Positions 1-6,105 are shown, counted from the first letter of the stretch. The stretch: 6,499 nucleotides of DNA from Pseudomonadota bacterium (GCA_023416455.1 JAEZHQ010000614.1:1-6499), one strand, 5' to 3'. Numbers and translations: made by a program. The notes: a model not told the origin generated them from the sequence alone.

Positions 1-248
1 GGGTAGCTGCGGGTGGTGCGCGCGGTGTCGGTGCCGTAGGCGCGGCGGTCGCCCATCGCCCCCCAATGGGACGGCCGCGGGCCGGGAACGGGCTGGGCCT
101 GCTCCATGTTGCGCATGTGGGGACCGGTCGGCACCATCTCCTCGTACATCCAGGCCGGGTAATCCTGCTTCTGCGCCTGCGCGGGGGCGGCGTTGACGAT
201 GGCCGCCAGGGTCGCTGCGGCCATCAGGGGAAGCGTCGCTCGGGGCAT
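1..248 (-). CDS. Unrecognised exported protein, N-terminal part (cut by left edge)
   Basis: The reading frame opens with ATG at 248 and runs off the left edge after 82 complete codons. Residues 1-25 form a typical Sec signal peptide: a basic N-terminus (MPRAT), a hydrophobic Ala/Leu/Ile stretch at about 6-20, and an APAQA cleavage motif, so the mature protein would start at QKQDY. The mature part seen so far has no cysteine, is rich in Met, Pro and aromatic residues (YPAWMYEEM, PHMRNMEQ, PSHWGAMGDRRAYG) and matches no family I recognise. The start is chosen because the signal peptide begins exactly there and the ATG 19 bases upstream is out of frame. The gene diverges from the alpha/beta hydrolase at 422. 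A periplasmic or outer-membrane location is inferred from the signal peptide only; function is unknown. Confidence 0.75.
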   Translation of the reverse strand, partial: MPRATLPLMAAATLAAIVNAAPAQAQKQDYPAWMYEEMVPTGPHMRNMEQAQPVPGPRPSHWGAMGDRRAYGTDTARTTRSY

Positions 249-421
249 GGCTCGGGCGGCCTTTCATCCAGCTTCGGATCCAGTCCGGCATTCGACCGGA
301 AGGCCGGCCGACCGTCCAGGGTGGAGGCGCGTTACCCAGCCGGGAGGCCGCCGCCCCACCCGTTTGCGCCGGTGCCGGGGCCGCTTGCGGCATCCCCGCC
401 AATGCTGGTAGGACGGATGGC
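249..421. other. Divergent intergenic region, no clear promoter boxes
   Basis: This spacer separates two divergent starts (248 minus and 422 plus), so promoters for both should lie here. It contains a small inverted repeat, TCCGG/CCGGA with a 7-base spacer, around 284-301, and GC-rich palindromic stretches of GGCCGGCC type near 303-310. I could not find a convincing -35/-10 pair on either strand. Confidence 0.35.
409..413 (+). promoter_or_regulatory. Ribosome binding site of the alpha/beta hydrolase
   Basis: TAGGA lies 8 bases before the ATG at 422. It supports that start over the out-of-frame ATG at 417. Confidence 0.6.
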
Positions 422-1198
422 ATGTCCGAACCACTCACCTTTCAGGGCCGCCGCCTCGATCACCGCTGGATCGAGGCGACCGCGCCCGACGCCCCCACCC
501 TGGTCTTCCTGCACGAGGGGCTCGGCTCCGTCGGGCTGTGGCGCGATTTCCCCGACCGGGTGTGCGCCGCCACCGGATCGCCCGCGCTGGTCTATTCGCG
601 CCTCGGCCACGGCCGCTCCGACCCGCCGTCCGGCCCGCGCGACCTCGGCTACCTGCACCACGAGGCGCTGGAGGTTCTGCCCGCCGTGCTCGACCGCTTC
701 GGGATCGGGGCTCCCATCCTGATCGGGCACAGCGACGGCGCCTCCATCGCGCTGATCCACGCCGCCCGCTCCGGCCGGCCGGTGCGCGGCCTGGTGCTGG
801 AGGCGCCGCACAGCTTCGTCGAGCCGGTCACGCTGGCCGGCATCCGCGAGGCCATGGAGGCCGCCCGCACCACCGACCTGATCGAGAGGCTGGACCGCCA
901 CCACGACGACGCCCGGACGCTGTTCCACGCCTGGGCCGACATCTGGCTCTCCCCGCCCTTCGCCGGCTGGACCATCGAGGCGCTGCTGCCCGCCGTCCGC
1001 TGCCCGACCCTGGTCATCCAGGGCGAAGGGGACGAGTACGGCACCCCGGAACAGGTGCACGCCATCACCCGGCAGGTCTCCGGCCCGGCCGAAGGGATGC
1101 TTCTGGCCGATTGCGGCCATACGCCGCACCGCGACCAGCCGCAGGCCGTGCTCGACGCCACCGCCGCCTTCATCCGCGCCTCATATCCAACCTCCTGA
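422..1198 (+). CDS. Alpha/beta hydrolase fold protein
   Basis: A complete 258-residue protein of the alpha/beta hydrolase superfamily (MhpC/PcaD-like, no signal peptide, so cytoplasmic). The oxyanion-hole region is HEGLG at 31-35. The nucleophile elbow is GHSDG at 102-106 with Ser104. The acid is Asp204 in GEGDEYG after a buried strand (CPTLVIQ), and the catalytic His is His233 in CGHTPH. A cap domain fits between about 130 and 190 (helical, His/Asp-rich at 155-165). Length and motif spacing are normal for the family, so it should be an active esterase, lactonase or C-C bond hydrolase. The substrate cannot be read from the sequence, and neighbouring genes give no catabolic context. It is transcribed alone, diverging from the exported protein and converging on the GT39 gene. 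It ends with Ser-TGA inside a short tandem repeat. Confidence 0.93.
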   Translation: MSEPLTFQGRRLDHRWIEATAPDAPTLVFLHEGLGSVGLWRDFPDRVCAATGSPALVYSRLGHGRSDPPSGPRDLGYLHHEALEVLPAVLDRFGIGAPILIGHSDGASIALIHAARSGRPVRGLVLEAPHSFVEPVTLAGIREAMEAARTTDLIERLDRHHDDARTLFHAWADIWLSPPFAGWTIEALLPAVRCPTLVIQGEGDEYGTPEQVHAITRQVSGPAEGMLLADCGHTPHRDQPQAVLDATAAFIRASYPTS

Positions 1199-1225
1199 TA
1201 TCCATTCTCCTGATATCCAAGGCGT
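1181..1225. repeat. Three imperfect 15-base tandem repeats at the convergent gene ends
   Basis: Units at 1181-1195, 1196-1210 and 1211-1225 share the core T(C/G)ATATCCA. Units 1 and 2 match at 12 of 15 positions; unit 3 matches unit 2 over its first nine bases and then diverges. The array covers the last five codons of the hydrolase and reaches the stop codon of the GT39 gene. It is conspicuously AT-richer than the flanks, with two GATATC hexamers. Confidence 0.7.
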
Positions 1226-1232
1226 CAGGAGG
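1191..1232. terminator. Candidate bidirectional hairpin between convergent genes
   Basis: CCTCCTGA at 1191-1198 is the exact reverse complement of TCAGGAGG at 1225-1232. Each arm contains the stop codon of one neighbour (TGA of the hydrolase; TCA, read as TGA on the minus strand, of the GT39). Within the 26-base loop, the GATATC copies at 1197-1202 and 1212-1217 could pair as an alternative stem. No T-run follows on either strand, so a classical intrinsic terminator is not shown. Position between convergent genes is the main argument. Confidence 0.35.
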
Positions 1233-2886
1233 CGGGCGGGCCGTAGAGGGTCAGGCGCACGGGTTTGCCGGTGTTGTAGTTGAAGCCCGTCAGGCGGGCC
1301 AGCCCGACCGGCTCGGCCCCGCCCAGGGCGGCGCGGAAGGCCGCCTCCTCGCGCTGGTCGACCAGGGCCAGCGCGCAGGCGCGGTCGGCGGCCAGATGGT
1401 GGGCGGCGCCCGCGCCATGGGTCAGGCGGGTGCCGGTCCCCAGCAGGAAGACCAGGCTCGGCTCGGCGTAGCCGGCCGAGGCGACCACGCTCGACGGGCA
1501 CGGCTTCAGGGCGGCGACCGCGCGGGCCGCCTGGCGGCTGACCCACACCCCCTCCACCGCCGGCAGGACCGCGCCGTAGGTGCCGGCGTAGAGAAGCGCC
1601 GCCGCGGCCAGCCCGGCCCCGACGCCGGCCCCCGGCCGCCGCCGGGCGAACAGGCGCACGGCCAGCGCGTAGAGGACGAGCACGACCGGCAGCAGGGCGA
1701 CGGCGACCGGGTCGATGCGCCCGTCCACCAGATAGGGAACCGCGGCCACCGCCGCCGCCAGGGCGGCCAGGCCGAGGAATCCGAGCCCGGCGGCGGCGGC
1801 GAACAGCACCCGCCGCCCGCTCCCCGGGGCGACCCGGGCCGGGGCGAAGCCCTCGTGCGCAGCGGCGGCGGCCAGGATGGCGATGGCCGGGAAGACCGGC
1901 AGGGTGTAGTGGAGCAGCTTGGTCGGCACCGCCTCGAACACCAGCCAGCTCGGCACGATCCAGGCGACGCAGAAGCGCACGGCCGGCCGCTGCCGGTTCG
2001 CCCACACCCAGGGCACCGCCAGCAGCGCCAGGAACGACCAGGGCGCGAAGGTGACCCAGAAGCTGGCCAGATAGTAGCCGGGCGGAAGGCCCTTGCTCTC
2101 CTGCCCGCTGGCCACCTTGGCCAGCATGTCGTGGCCCACGGATTCGGCGAAGAAGGCGCCCCCGGTCTTGACCGCGATGGCGATCAGCCAGGGGGCGGCG
2201 ATGGCCGCCATGAGGGCCAGCCCGGCCACCGGGCGCAACCGCCCCAGCCAGGCGGCCCGGCGGTCCAGCACCGCCAGGGCCAGCGCCGTCGTGCCCGACA
2301 CCAGCAGGACGATCGGCCCCTTGACCAGGATGCCGATTCCGGCGGCGGTCCAGAAGGCCAGCGGCGCCCCCCAGCCGGCGCGCCCCGCGTCGCGGTTCAG
2401 GTACAGGCTGGCCAGCGCCGCCTGGCCGATCACCACGGTGGCGAGCAGGACGGCGTCGGTCTTGGCCATGCGCGCCTCGACCCCCAGAACGACGCAGGAG
2501 GCCAGCATCAGTCCGGCCAGCAGGCCGGCGGCGGGGCCGAACATCCTGGCCCCCGCCCAGGCGGTGGCCAGGACGGCGACCACCGCCCCGGCCAGGGACG
2601 GGATGCGGTAGGTCCAGATGTCCTTCGGGCCGTCCACCAGCGCGGTGGCGGCGGTCTGGAGCCAGTAGATTCCGACCGGCTTCTTGTGCCGCGCCTCGTC
2701 CTGGAAGCGGATGTCGACGTAATCGCCGCTCTCCAGCATCTGGAAGGACGCCTGGGCGAAACGGGCCTCGTCGCGGTCGAAGGGCGGCAGGCCGAAAAAG
2801 CCGGGAAGGAACAGCGCGACGCTGACCAGCGCCAGCAGCGCCCAGGCGAAGCCCGGCAGGCGGCCGGCCGGCGGACCTGCGGTCAC
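1225..2886 (-). CDS. GT39 / ArnT-like polyprenyl-phosphate-sugar glycosyltransferase
   Basis: A 553-residue integral membrane glycosyltransferase of the dolichyl-phosphate-mannosyltransferase/ArnT type (GT39/GT83, GT-C fold). Such enzymes take a sugar from a polyprenyl phosphate and attach it to an acceptor at the periplasmic face. Seen in order: a first membrane segment at about 13-33; the periplasmic-loop motif FDRDEARFAQ at 36-45 with the Asp/Glu pair; HKKPVGIYWL at 67-76; EARMAKTDAVLL at 137-148; GILVKGPI at 185-192; KLLHYTLPVFPA at 323-334; many hydrophobic segments to about 440; then a soluble C-terminal tail (about 450-553). The start is GTG at 2886, which overlaps the stop of the LAB_N gene as GTGA and so suggests translational coupling; the frame stays open further upstream only as GC-rich shadow. 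Acceptor and sugar are unknown; lipid A or LPS core is likely from the family. Confidence 0.9.
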   Translation of the reverse strand: MTAGPPAGRLPGFAWALLALVSVALFLPGFFGLPPFDRDEARFAQASFQMLESGDYVDIRFQDEARHKKPVGIYWLQTAATALVDGPKDIWTYRIPSLAGAVVAVLATAWAGARMFGPAAGLLAGLMLASCVVLGVEARMAKTDAVLLATVVIGQAALASLYLNRDAGRAGWGAPLAFWTAAGIGILVKGPIVLLVSGTTALALAVLDRRAAWLGRLRPVAGLALMAAIAAPWLIAIAVKTGGAFFAESVGHDMLAKVASGQESKGLPPGYYLASFWVTFAPWSFLALLAVPWVWANRQRPAVRFCVAWIVPSWLVFEAVPTKLLHYTLPVFPAIAILAAAAAHEGFAPARVAPGSGRRVLFAAAAGLGFLGLAALAAAVAAVPYLVDGRIDPVAVALLPVVLVLYALAVRLFARRRPGAGVGAGLAAAALLYAGTYGAVLPAVEGVWVSRQAARAVAALKPCPSSVVASAGYAEPSLVFLLGTGTRLTHGAGAAHHLAADRACALALVDQREEAAFRAALGGAEPVGLARLTGFNYNTGKPVRLTLYGPPAS

Positions 2887-3218
2887 GGCTTGCCGGCCGC
2901 GGCGGCCTCGCCGCCCCCGGCCTTCCTGCTGGTCAGGACGAAATACAGGTTGCGGGCGTAGATGATCATGCCGAGCGCCTGCCCGAACATGTAGACGGGA
3001 TCGACCCGGTAGATCGAATAGGCGAGGAGAAGCAGGCCGCCGCCGAGGGAGAAATACCAGAACAGGTCGGGAACGACGCTGCGCTTGGCGCGCTCGCTGG
3101 CGATCCACTGGACGACGAAGCGCATCATGAAGAGGAACTGGGCGAAGAAGCCGAGGCCGATCCACACCAGATCGGTCGTGCTTTGGTCGTTGAACCAGGC
3201 GATGGCGCGTTCGAGCAT
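2883..3218 (-). CDS. Single-domain LAB_N (lipid-A-disaccharide synthase N-terminal-like) membrane protein
   Basis: A 111-residue protein made only of the LAB_N domain (Pfam Lab_N / COG3952 type), without the LpxB catalytic part. Hydrophobic segments lie at about 15-38, 52-70 and 76-95, giving a three-helix membrane protein. Family-typical stretches are FAQFLFMMRFVVQW (25-38), SERAKRSVVP (41-50), FWYFSLGGGLLLLAYSIYR (53-71), DPVYMFGQ (73-80) and IYARNLYF (86-93). The tail after 98 is a Gly/Ala-rich stub. It lies 16 bases after the GT2 stop, and its own stop overlaps the GT39 start by four bases, so the three genes form one operon. As I recall, Pfam groups LAB_N with the MtN3/SWEET/PQ-loop clan, which would make this a SemiSWEET-like half transporter. 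A flippase or scaffold role for the lipid-linked sugar is inference; the biochemical role of the family is not settled to my knowledge. Confidence 0.88.
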   Translation of the reverse strand: MLERAIAWFNDQSTTDLVWIGLGFFAQFLFMMRFVVQWIASERAKRSVVPDLFWYFSLGGGLLLLAYSIYRVDPVYMFGQALGMIIYARNLYFVLTSRKAGGGEAAAAGKP

Positions 3219-3234
3219 GGAAAGCCCCCGAGGG

Positions 3235-3990
3235 TCAGCGGTCTTCGACCGCAGGCGACAGAGCGGTGCGCCGCTTCAGCCAGTAGACGCCGAGCAGATC
3301 GACCACACCGATCAGGCCGCGGCGCCAGTTGTTGTACTTGGAGGCGCCGCGCTCGCGCGGGCGGTGATTGACCGGCACATAGGCGACCGCGTGCCCGTGC
3401 GCCTTGAACAGGGCGGGCAGGAAACGGTGCATCGCACCGAAGAAGGGGAGATCGAGGAAGGCGTCGCGGCGGAACAGCTTCAGCCCGCAGCCGCTGTCGG
3501 CGCAGCCGTCCTGGAGGAAGGACTGGCGCACCGCGTTGGCAAGGCGGGAGGCCAGCCGCTTGGACAGGCTGTCCCGCCGCTTCCGGCGCAGCCCCCCGAC
3601 CAGCACCGGCGCATCGGCCCCACCGTCGGCGGCCAGGGCGAACAGCGCGGGGATGTCGGCCGGATCGTTCTGCCCGTCGCCGTCCAGCGTGGCGATCCAG
3701 GGGCCGCGCGCCGCCTTGACTCCGCTGCGCACGGCGGCGCTCTGGCCGGAGCGGCGCAGGTGGCGCAGGACGCGCAGGCGGCCGGCCGCCACGGCGGGGG
3801 CGAGCCGCGCCACCGTGGCATCGGTCGACCCGTCGTCCACGAAGATCACCTCGGCGGGGCCGAGGGCGACCAGCGCCCGCTCGATCTCGTCGAGCAGGGG
3901 CAGCACGTTGTCGGCCTCGTTGAAGACCGGGACCACGACCGACAGCCGCGGGGCCGGCCGGTCCTCCGGAAGAGCGCTCACTGGATGCAT
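3235..3990 (-). CDS. GT2 family polyprenyl-phosphate glycosyltransferase (DPM1/ArnC-like)
   Basis: A 251-residue GT-A fold glycosyltransferase of family 2, predicted to move a sugar from a nucleotide donor to a polyprenyl phosphate at the cytoplasmic membrane face. Seen: the N-terminal strand LSVVVPVFNEADNV (16-29), nucleotide-binding VDDGSTD (51-57), the metal-binding DxD-type motif in TLDGDGQNDP (101-110), the acceptor-side motif DSGCGLKLFRRD (165-176), HRFLPAL (188-194) and NHRPRERGASKYN (208-220). The C-terminus has one moderately hydrophobic stretch (about 225-237) and lacks the paired transmembrane helices of ArnC/GtrB, so it is peripheral or weakly anchored, as in the soluble DPM1 type. 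The start is taken as ATG at 3990. A TTG at 4002 would add four residues; neither has a strong ribosome site. It is first in the operon with the LAB_N and GT39 genes. The sugar is not identifiable, since no sugar-nucleotide gene is nearby. Confidence 0.9.
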   Translation of the reverse strand: MHPVSALPEDRPAPRLSVVVPVFNEADNVLPLLDEIERALVALGPAEVIFVDDGSTDATVARLAPAVAAGRLRVLRHLRRSGQSAAVRSGVKAARGPWIATLDGDGQNDPADIPALFALAADGGADAPVLVGGLRRKRRDSLSKRLASRLANAVRQSFLQDGCADSGCGLKLFRRDAFLDLPFFGAMHRFLPALFKAHGHAVAYVPVNHRPRERGASKYNNWRRGLIGVVDLLGVYWLKRRTALSPAVEDR

Positions 3991-4224
3991 CCCATTCGCC
4001 AAGCGGGCGGCAAAATACCGCCGCGGCCGGACGAACGGTAGCGGAAAAGCTGGGACCGGCCGGCGCCCCGGCTAGAAAGAAAGTCCCAATCGTCGGGGGT
4101 GCTCTTTCATCCCCCGCGGGCCGGCGCGGACAGTGGACACCTCAATTGCGCCGCGCGGTGCGAGGAGTGGTCGGCCGGCCGGTGCTGGATGCATGCAGGC
4201 GACGCCCCCCCGCCGTGTGTGGGG
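3991..4224. other. Intergenic region between protease stop and GT2 operon start
   Basis: This gap of about 230 bases should hold the end of the protease transcript and the promoter of the GT2-LAB_N-GT39 operon, both on the minus strand. It contains a GC hairpin at 4094-4116, a 10-base palindrome CGGCCGGCCG at 4172-4181 and TGCATGCA at 4190-4197. I did not find a convincing -35/-10 pair. Confidence 0.4.
4094..4116 (-). terminator. Candidate hairpin with T-rich downstream on the minus strand
   Basis: CGGGGG (4094-4099) pairs with CCCCCG (4111-4116) around an 11-base loop. On the minus strand it is followed, about ten bases later, by CTTTCTTTCT. It lies about 110 bases past the protease stop and about 100 before the GT2 start. 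It could end the protease transcript or be a leader structure of the GT operon; the T-tract is displaced from the stem, so the call is weak. Confidence 0.3.
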
Positions 4225-5754
4225 TCAGCCCTTCTCCTCGACCGGCACCGGAACGTAGCGCAGGTCGCCGTCGCGCCGGACCAGCATCAGGACGGTCTTG
4301 CGCCCCTGCTCGCGCGCTTGCCGGACGCGGCGGTCCAGCTCCTCGGGTGTCCTCACCGCCTCCTGCGCGGCCTCGACGATCACGTCGCCGGCCTCGATGC
4401 CGCGCTCGGAGGCCGGGCTGCGCTCGCCGACCTCGGTCACCACGACGCCCTCGACGTCGGGGTTGATGGCGAATGCCTCGCGCAGGCCGGGGGTCAGCGG
4501 GGACAGGGTCAGCCCCAGCACGGTCCGCGAATCCGCCGCGGCGGACGGCCCGGCGTCGCCGCTCGACCCGGCGGCGGCGACCTGGGGTTGCGGCTCCAGC
4601 TCGCCCACCGTGACCATCACCGTCAGGGGTTTCCCCTCGCGCAGGAGATCCAGGGGGACCTCGCTGCCGATCCGGGTGGCCGCGACGGTGCGCGGAAGCT
4701 GGCGCATGTCCTCGATCCCGCGACCGTCGAAGCGGAGGATGATGTCGCCCTGCCGCACCCCGGCCTTTCCCGCCGGCCCCTCGGGGGAAACGCTGATGAC
4801 CAGCGCTCCCTTCGGCTCGGCCATGCCCAGGCTCTCGGCGATGTCCGGCGTCACCTGCTGCACCTGGACGCCCAGCCAGCCGCGTCGCACCTTGCCTTGC
4901 TCCCTCAGCTGCTCGATCACCGGGCGGGCGATCGCGGAGGGGATCGCGAAGCCGATGCCGACCGAGCCGCCGGTCGGCGAGTAGATCGCCGTGTTGATGC
5001 CGACCACCGTCCCGTCCATGTCGTAGAGGGGACCGCCCGAGTTGCCGCGGTTGATCGAGGCGTCGGTCTGGAGATAATCGTCGTAGGGTCCCTGCTGGAT
5101 GTCGCGGGCCCGCGCCGACAGGATGCCGGCCGTCACCGAGCCGCCCAGGCCGAAGGGGTTGCCGATGGCCACCACCCAGTCGCCGACGTTGAGGCGGTCG
5201 CTGTCGCCCCAGCGCGCGGCGGTGAGGGGATGCGCGGTCTCCACCTTCAGAAGCGCCAGGTCGGTCGGCGCATCGGAGCCGACCAGCTTGGCCGGCAGCT
5301 TGGTGCCGTCGTGCAGGGTGACGGAGATCTCGTCGGCATCGGCCACAACGTGGCCGTTGGTCACCACATAGCCGGCGGGGTCGATGATGAAGCCGGAGCC
5401 AAGCGCCGTCGCCGGAGGCTGCCGCTGCGGTCCGTTCTGGCGGTCACGGAACTCGCGGAAAAACTCCTCGAAGGGGGAGCCGGGCGGGACCTCCGGCAGA
5501 TCCTGGCCGCGCGGGCCGGTCTTGGGACGTGCCTGGGTGGTGGAGATGAACACCACCGCGTCCATCTGCGCCTCGGCCAGATCGGCGAAGGATGGCGGCG
5601 CGTTGCGCACCGCGGGCGCGGCCTCCTGCGCCGGGGTGGCCTCCTGGCCGGCCGCCGGTGCCGCCGGCGCCAGCATCGCGGCGACCAGCCCCGCCAGCAG
5701 GACGGACGACACAGGACCGGGCATGCGACGGGAACGGTCGGATGAATGCGGCAT
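4225..5754 (-). CDS. degP: Do-family periplasmic serine protease/chaperone (DegP/DegQ/MucD type)
   Basis: A 509-residue HtrA-family serine endoprotease that would degrade or refold misfolded envelope proteins in the periplasm. Residues 1-35 are a signal peptide (basic SDRSRR, hydrophobic VSSVLLAGLVAAML, Ala/Pro-rich cleavage region). The trypsin-like domain carries the triad His135 (TNGHVV), Asp165 (PTDLALLK) and Ser239 (GNSGGP). An extended LA loop spans about 75-115, rich in Pro and charged residues and without cysteines. PDZ1 covers about 290-385 (RRGWLGVQVQ, GVRQGDIIL) and PDZ2 about 410-500 (LGLTLSPL, GIEAGDVIVE), joined by an Ala/Gly/Ser linker. Two PDZ domains and length fit DegP/DegQ/MucD; sequence alone does not separate these, so the symbol is a class label. 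GGAG at 5766-5763 (minus) sits 8 bases before ATG 5754. It appears monocistronic with its own promoter region upstream. Confidence 0.95.
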   Translation of the reverse strand: MPHSSDRSRRMPGPVSSVLLAGLVAAMLAPAAPAAGQEATPAQEAAPAVRNAPPSFADLAEAQMDAVVFISTTQARPKTGPRGQDLPEVPPGSPFEEFFREFRDRQNGPQRQPPATALGSGFIIDPAGYVVTNGHVVADADEISVTLHDGTKLPAKLVGSDAPTDLALLKVETAHPLTAARWGDSDRLNVGDWVVAIGNPFGLGGSVTAGILSARARDIQQGPYDDYLQTDASINRGNSGGPLYDMDGTVVGINTAIYSPTGGSVGIGFAIPSAIARPVIEQLREQGKVRRGWLGVQVQQVTPDIAESLGMAEPKGALVISVSPEGPAGKAGVRQGDIILRFDGRGIEDMRQLPRTVAATRIGSEVPLDLLREGKPLTVMVTVGELEPQPQVAAAGSSGDAGPSAAADSRTVLGLTLSPLTPGLREAFAINPDVEGVVVTEVGERSPASERGIEAGDVIVEAAQEAVRTPEELDRRVRQAREQGRKTVLMLVRRDGDLRYVPVPVEEKG

Positions 5755-5767
5755 GAAGAAAACTCCG

Positions 5768-5780
5768 CCTGTCGGACAGG
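5768..5780. promoter_or_regulatory. 13-base palindrome in the protease leader
   Basis: CCTGTC-G-GACAGG is a perfect 6-base inverted repeat with a one-base centre. It lies just upstream of the GGAG ribosome site of the protease gene. It could be an operator or a short leader hairpin (5-base stem, 3-base loop). Confidence 0.35.
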
Positions 5781-5810
5781 GCGCGCCCGCAAAGGGCCGC
5801 GTGCTTTCAA

Positions 5811-5839
5811 CAGAACGCTCCGCTGGTCATTCCGGTTCA
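5811..5839 (-). promoter_or_regulatory. Candidate ECF/EcfG-type promoter of the protease gene
   Basis: On the minus strand, TGAAC (5839-5835), 17 bases, then CGTT (5817-5814). The alphaproteobacterial general-stress sigma factor EcfG recognises GGAAC-N16/17-CGTT, so only one base of the -35 differs. A transcript starting near 5806 would give a leader of about 50 bases. Stress-sigma control of degP genes is established in other bacteria; the assignment here is inference from the motif. Confidence 0.35.
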
Positions 5840-5915
5840 CACGCCACTTTGAAAGAGCGCGCGGCCAAAGACGCCGCGGGTCCGGAATGATCCGCAGTTC
5901 AAGAAAAAGCATGCC

Positions 5916-5931
5916 TTCCGATCCCTCGGAA
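5916..5931. repeat. Short inverted repeat TTCCGA-N4-TCGGAA
   Basis: TTCCGA (5916-5921) and TCGGAA (5926-5931) are perfect inverted copies with a TCCC spacer. On the minus strand the stem is followed by GGCATGC and then TTTTTCTT, which resembles a weak intrinsic terminator, but no upstream minus-strand gene is visible to terminate. An operator is equally possible. Confidence 0.35.
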
Positions 5932-6072
5932 ATTCTCCGTCGCGGTGCGTGCCGGGAGCGCCGGAAACGGCATCCGCGCGTTCGGGCTACGCTGTCCACC
6001 CGCTGCGTCGCCGCATTTCTGCTCGGCCGGGCAAAGTTCTGCTGGTAATTTCCCGCCGAGTTTCCGATATTC

Positions 6073-6084
6073 GTCGGTACCGAC
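6073..6084. repeat. 12-base perfect palindrome
   Basis: GTCGGTACCGAC is self-complementary over 12 bases, about 140 bases before the start of the helix-turn-helix gene. It may be an operator; about one such palindrome is expected by chance in a window this size. Confidence 0.35.
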
Positions 6085-6105
6085 AACATCGCCGCAAGAC
6101 CGGAA

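Noticed and set aside
332..1129. Minus-strand open frame opposite the hydrolase
   Set aside because: It is the antisense shadow of a gene with an intact catalytic triad; no recognisable domain.
1181..2005. Second minus-strand frame over the GT39 3' part
   Set aside because: Arg/Gly/Ala-rich translation in the wrong frame of the GT39 gene; its end merely translates the 15-base repeat.
538..2961. Very long plus-strand open frame (807 codons)
   Set aside because: It overlaps the hydrolase in another frame and runs antisense to the GT39 gene. Its Gly/Arg/Gln/Pro-rich translation has no domain and is a shadow of high third-position GC.
2887..3165. Upstream extension of the GT39 frame
   Set aside because: The frame stays open but overlaps the LAB_N gene and translates to Arg-rich, non-membrane sequence. 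The GTG at 2886, overlapping the LAB_N stop, gives the normal family N-terminus.
3991..4002. TTG start four codons upstream of the GT2 ATG
   Set aside because: It has no ribosome site and the extra residues add nothing to the fold. ATG 3990 is preferred, though the TTG is not excluded.
3085..4075. Plus-strand frames opposite the GT2 and LAB_N genes
   Set aside because: They are antisense to two well-supported genes and contain no family motifs.
3981..4194. Direct repeat CTGGATGCAT at 3981-3990 and 4185-4194
   Set aside because: Ten-base matches are expected several times by chance in a window this size, and the first copy is coding sequence at the GT2 start.
4099..5745. 548-codon plus-strand open frame opposite the protease
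   Set aside because: The minus strand encodes a complete Do protease with triad and PDZ domains. The plus frame is His/Arg/Gly-rich with no domain.
5361..6089. Minus-strand frame over the protease N-terminus and its upstream region
   Set aside because: It is frame-shifted relative to the protease, becomes Arg/Pro-rich over it, and shows no motif.
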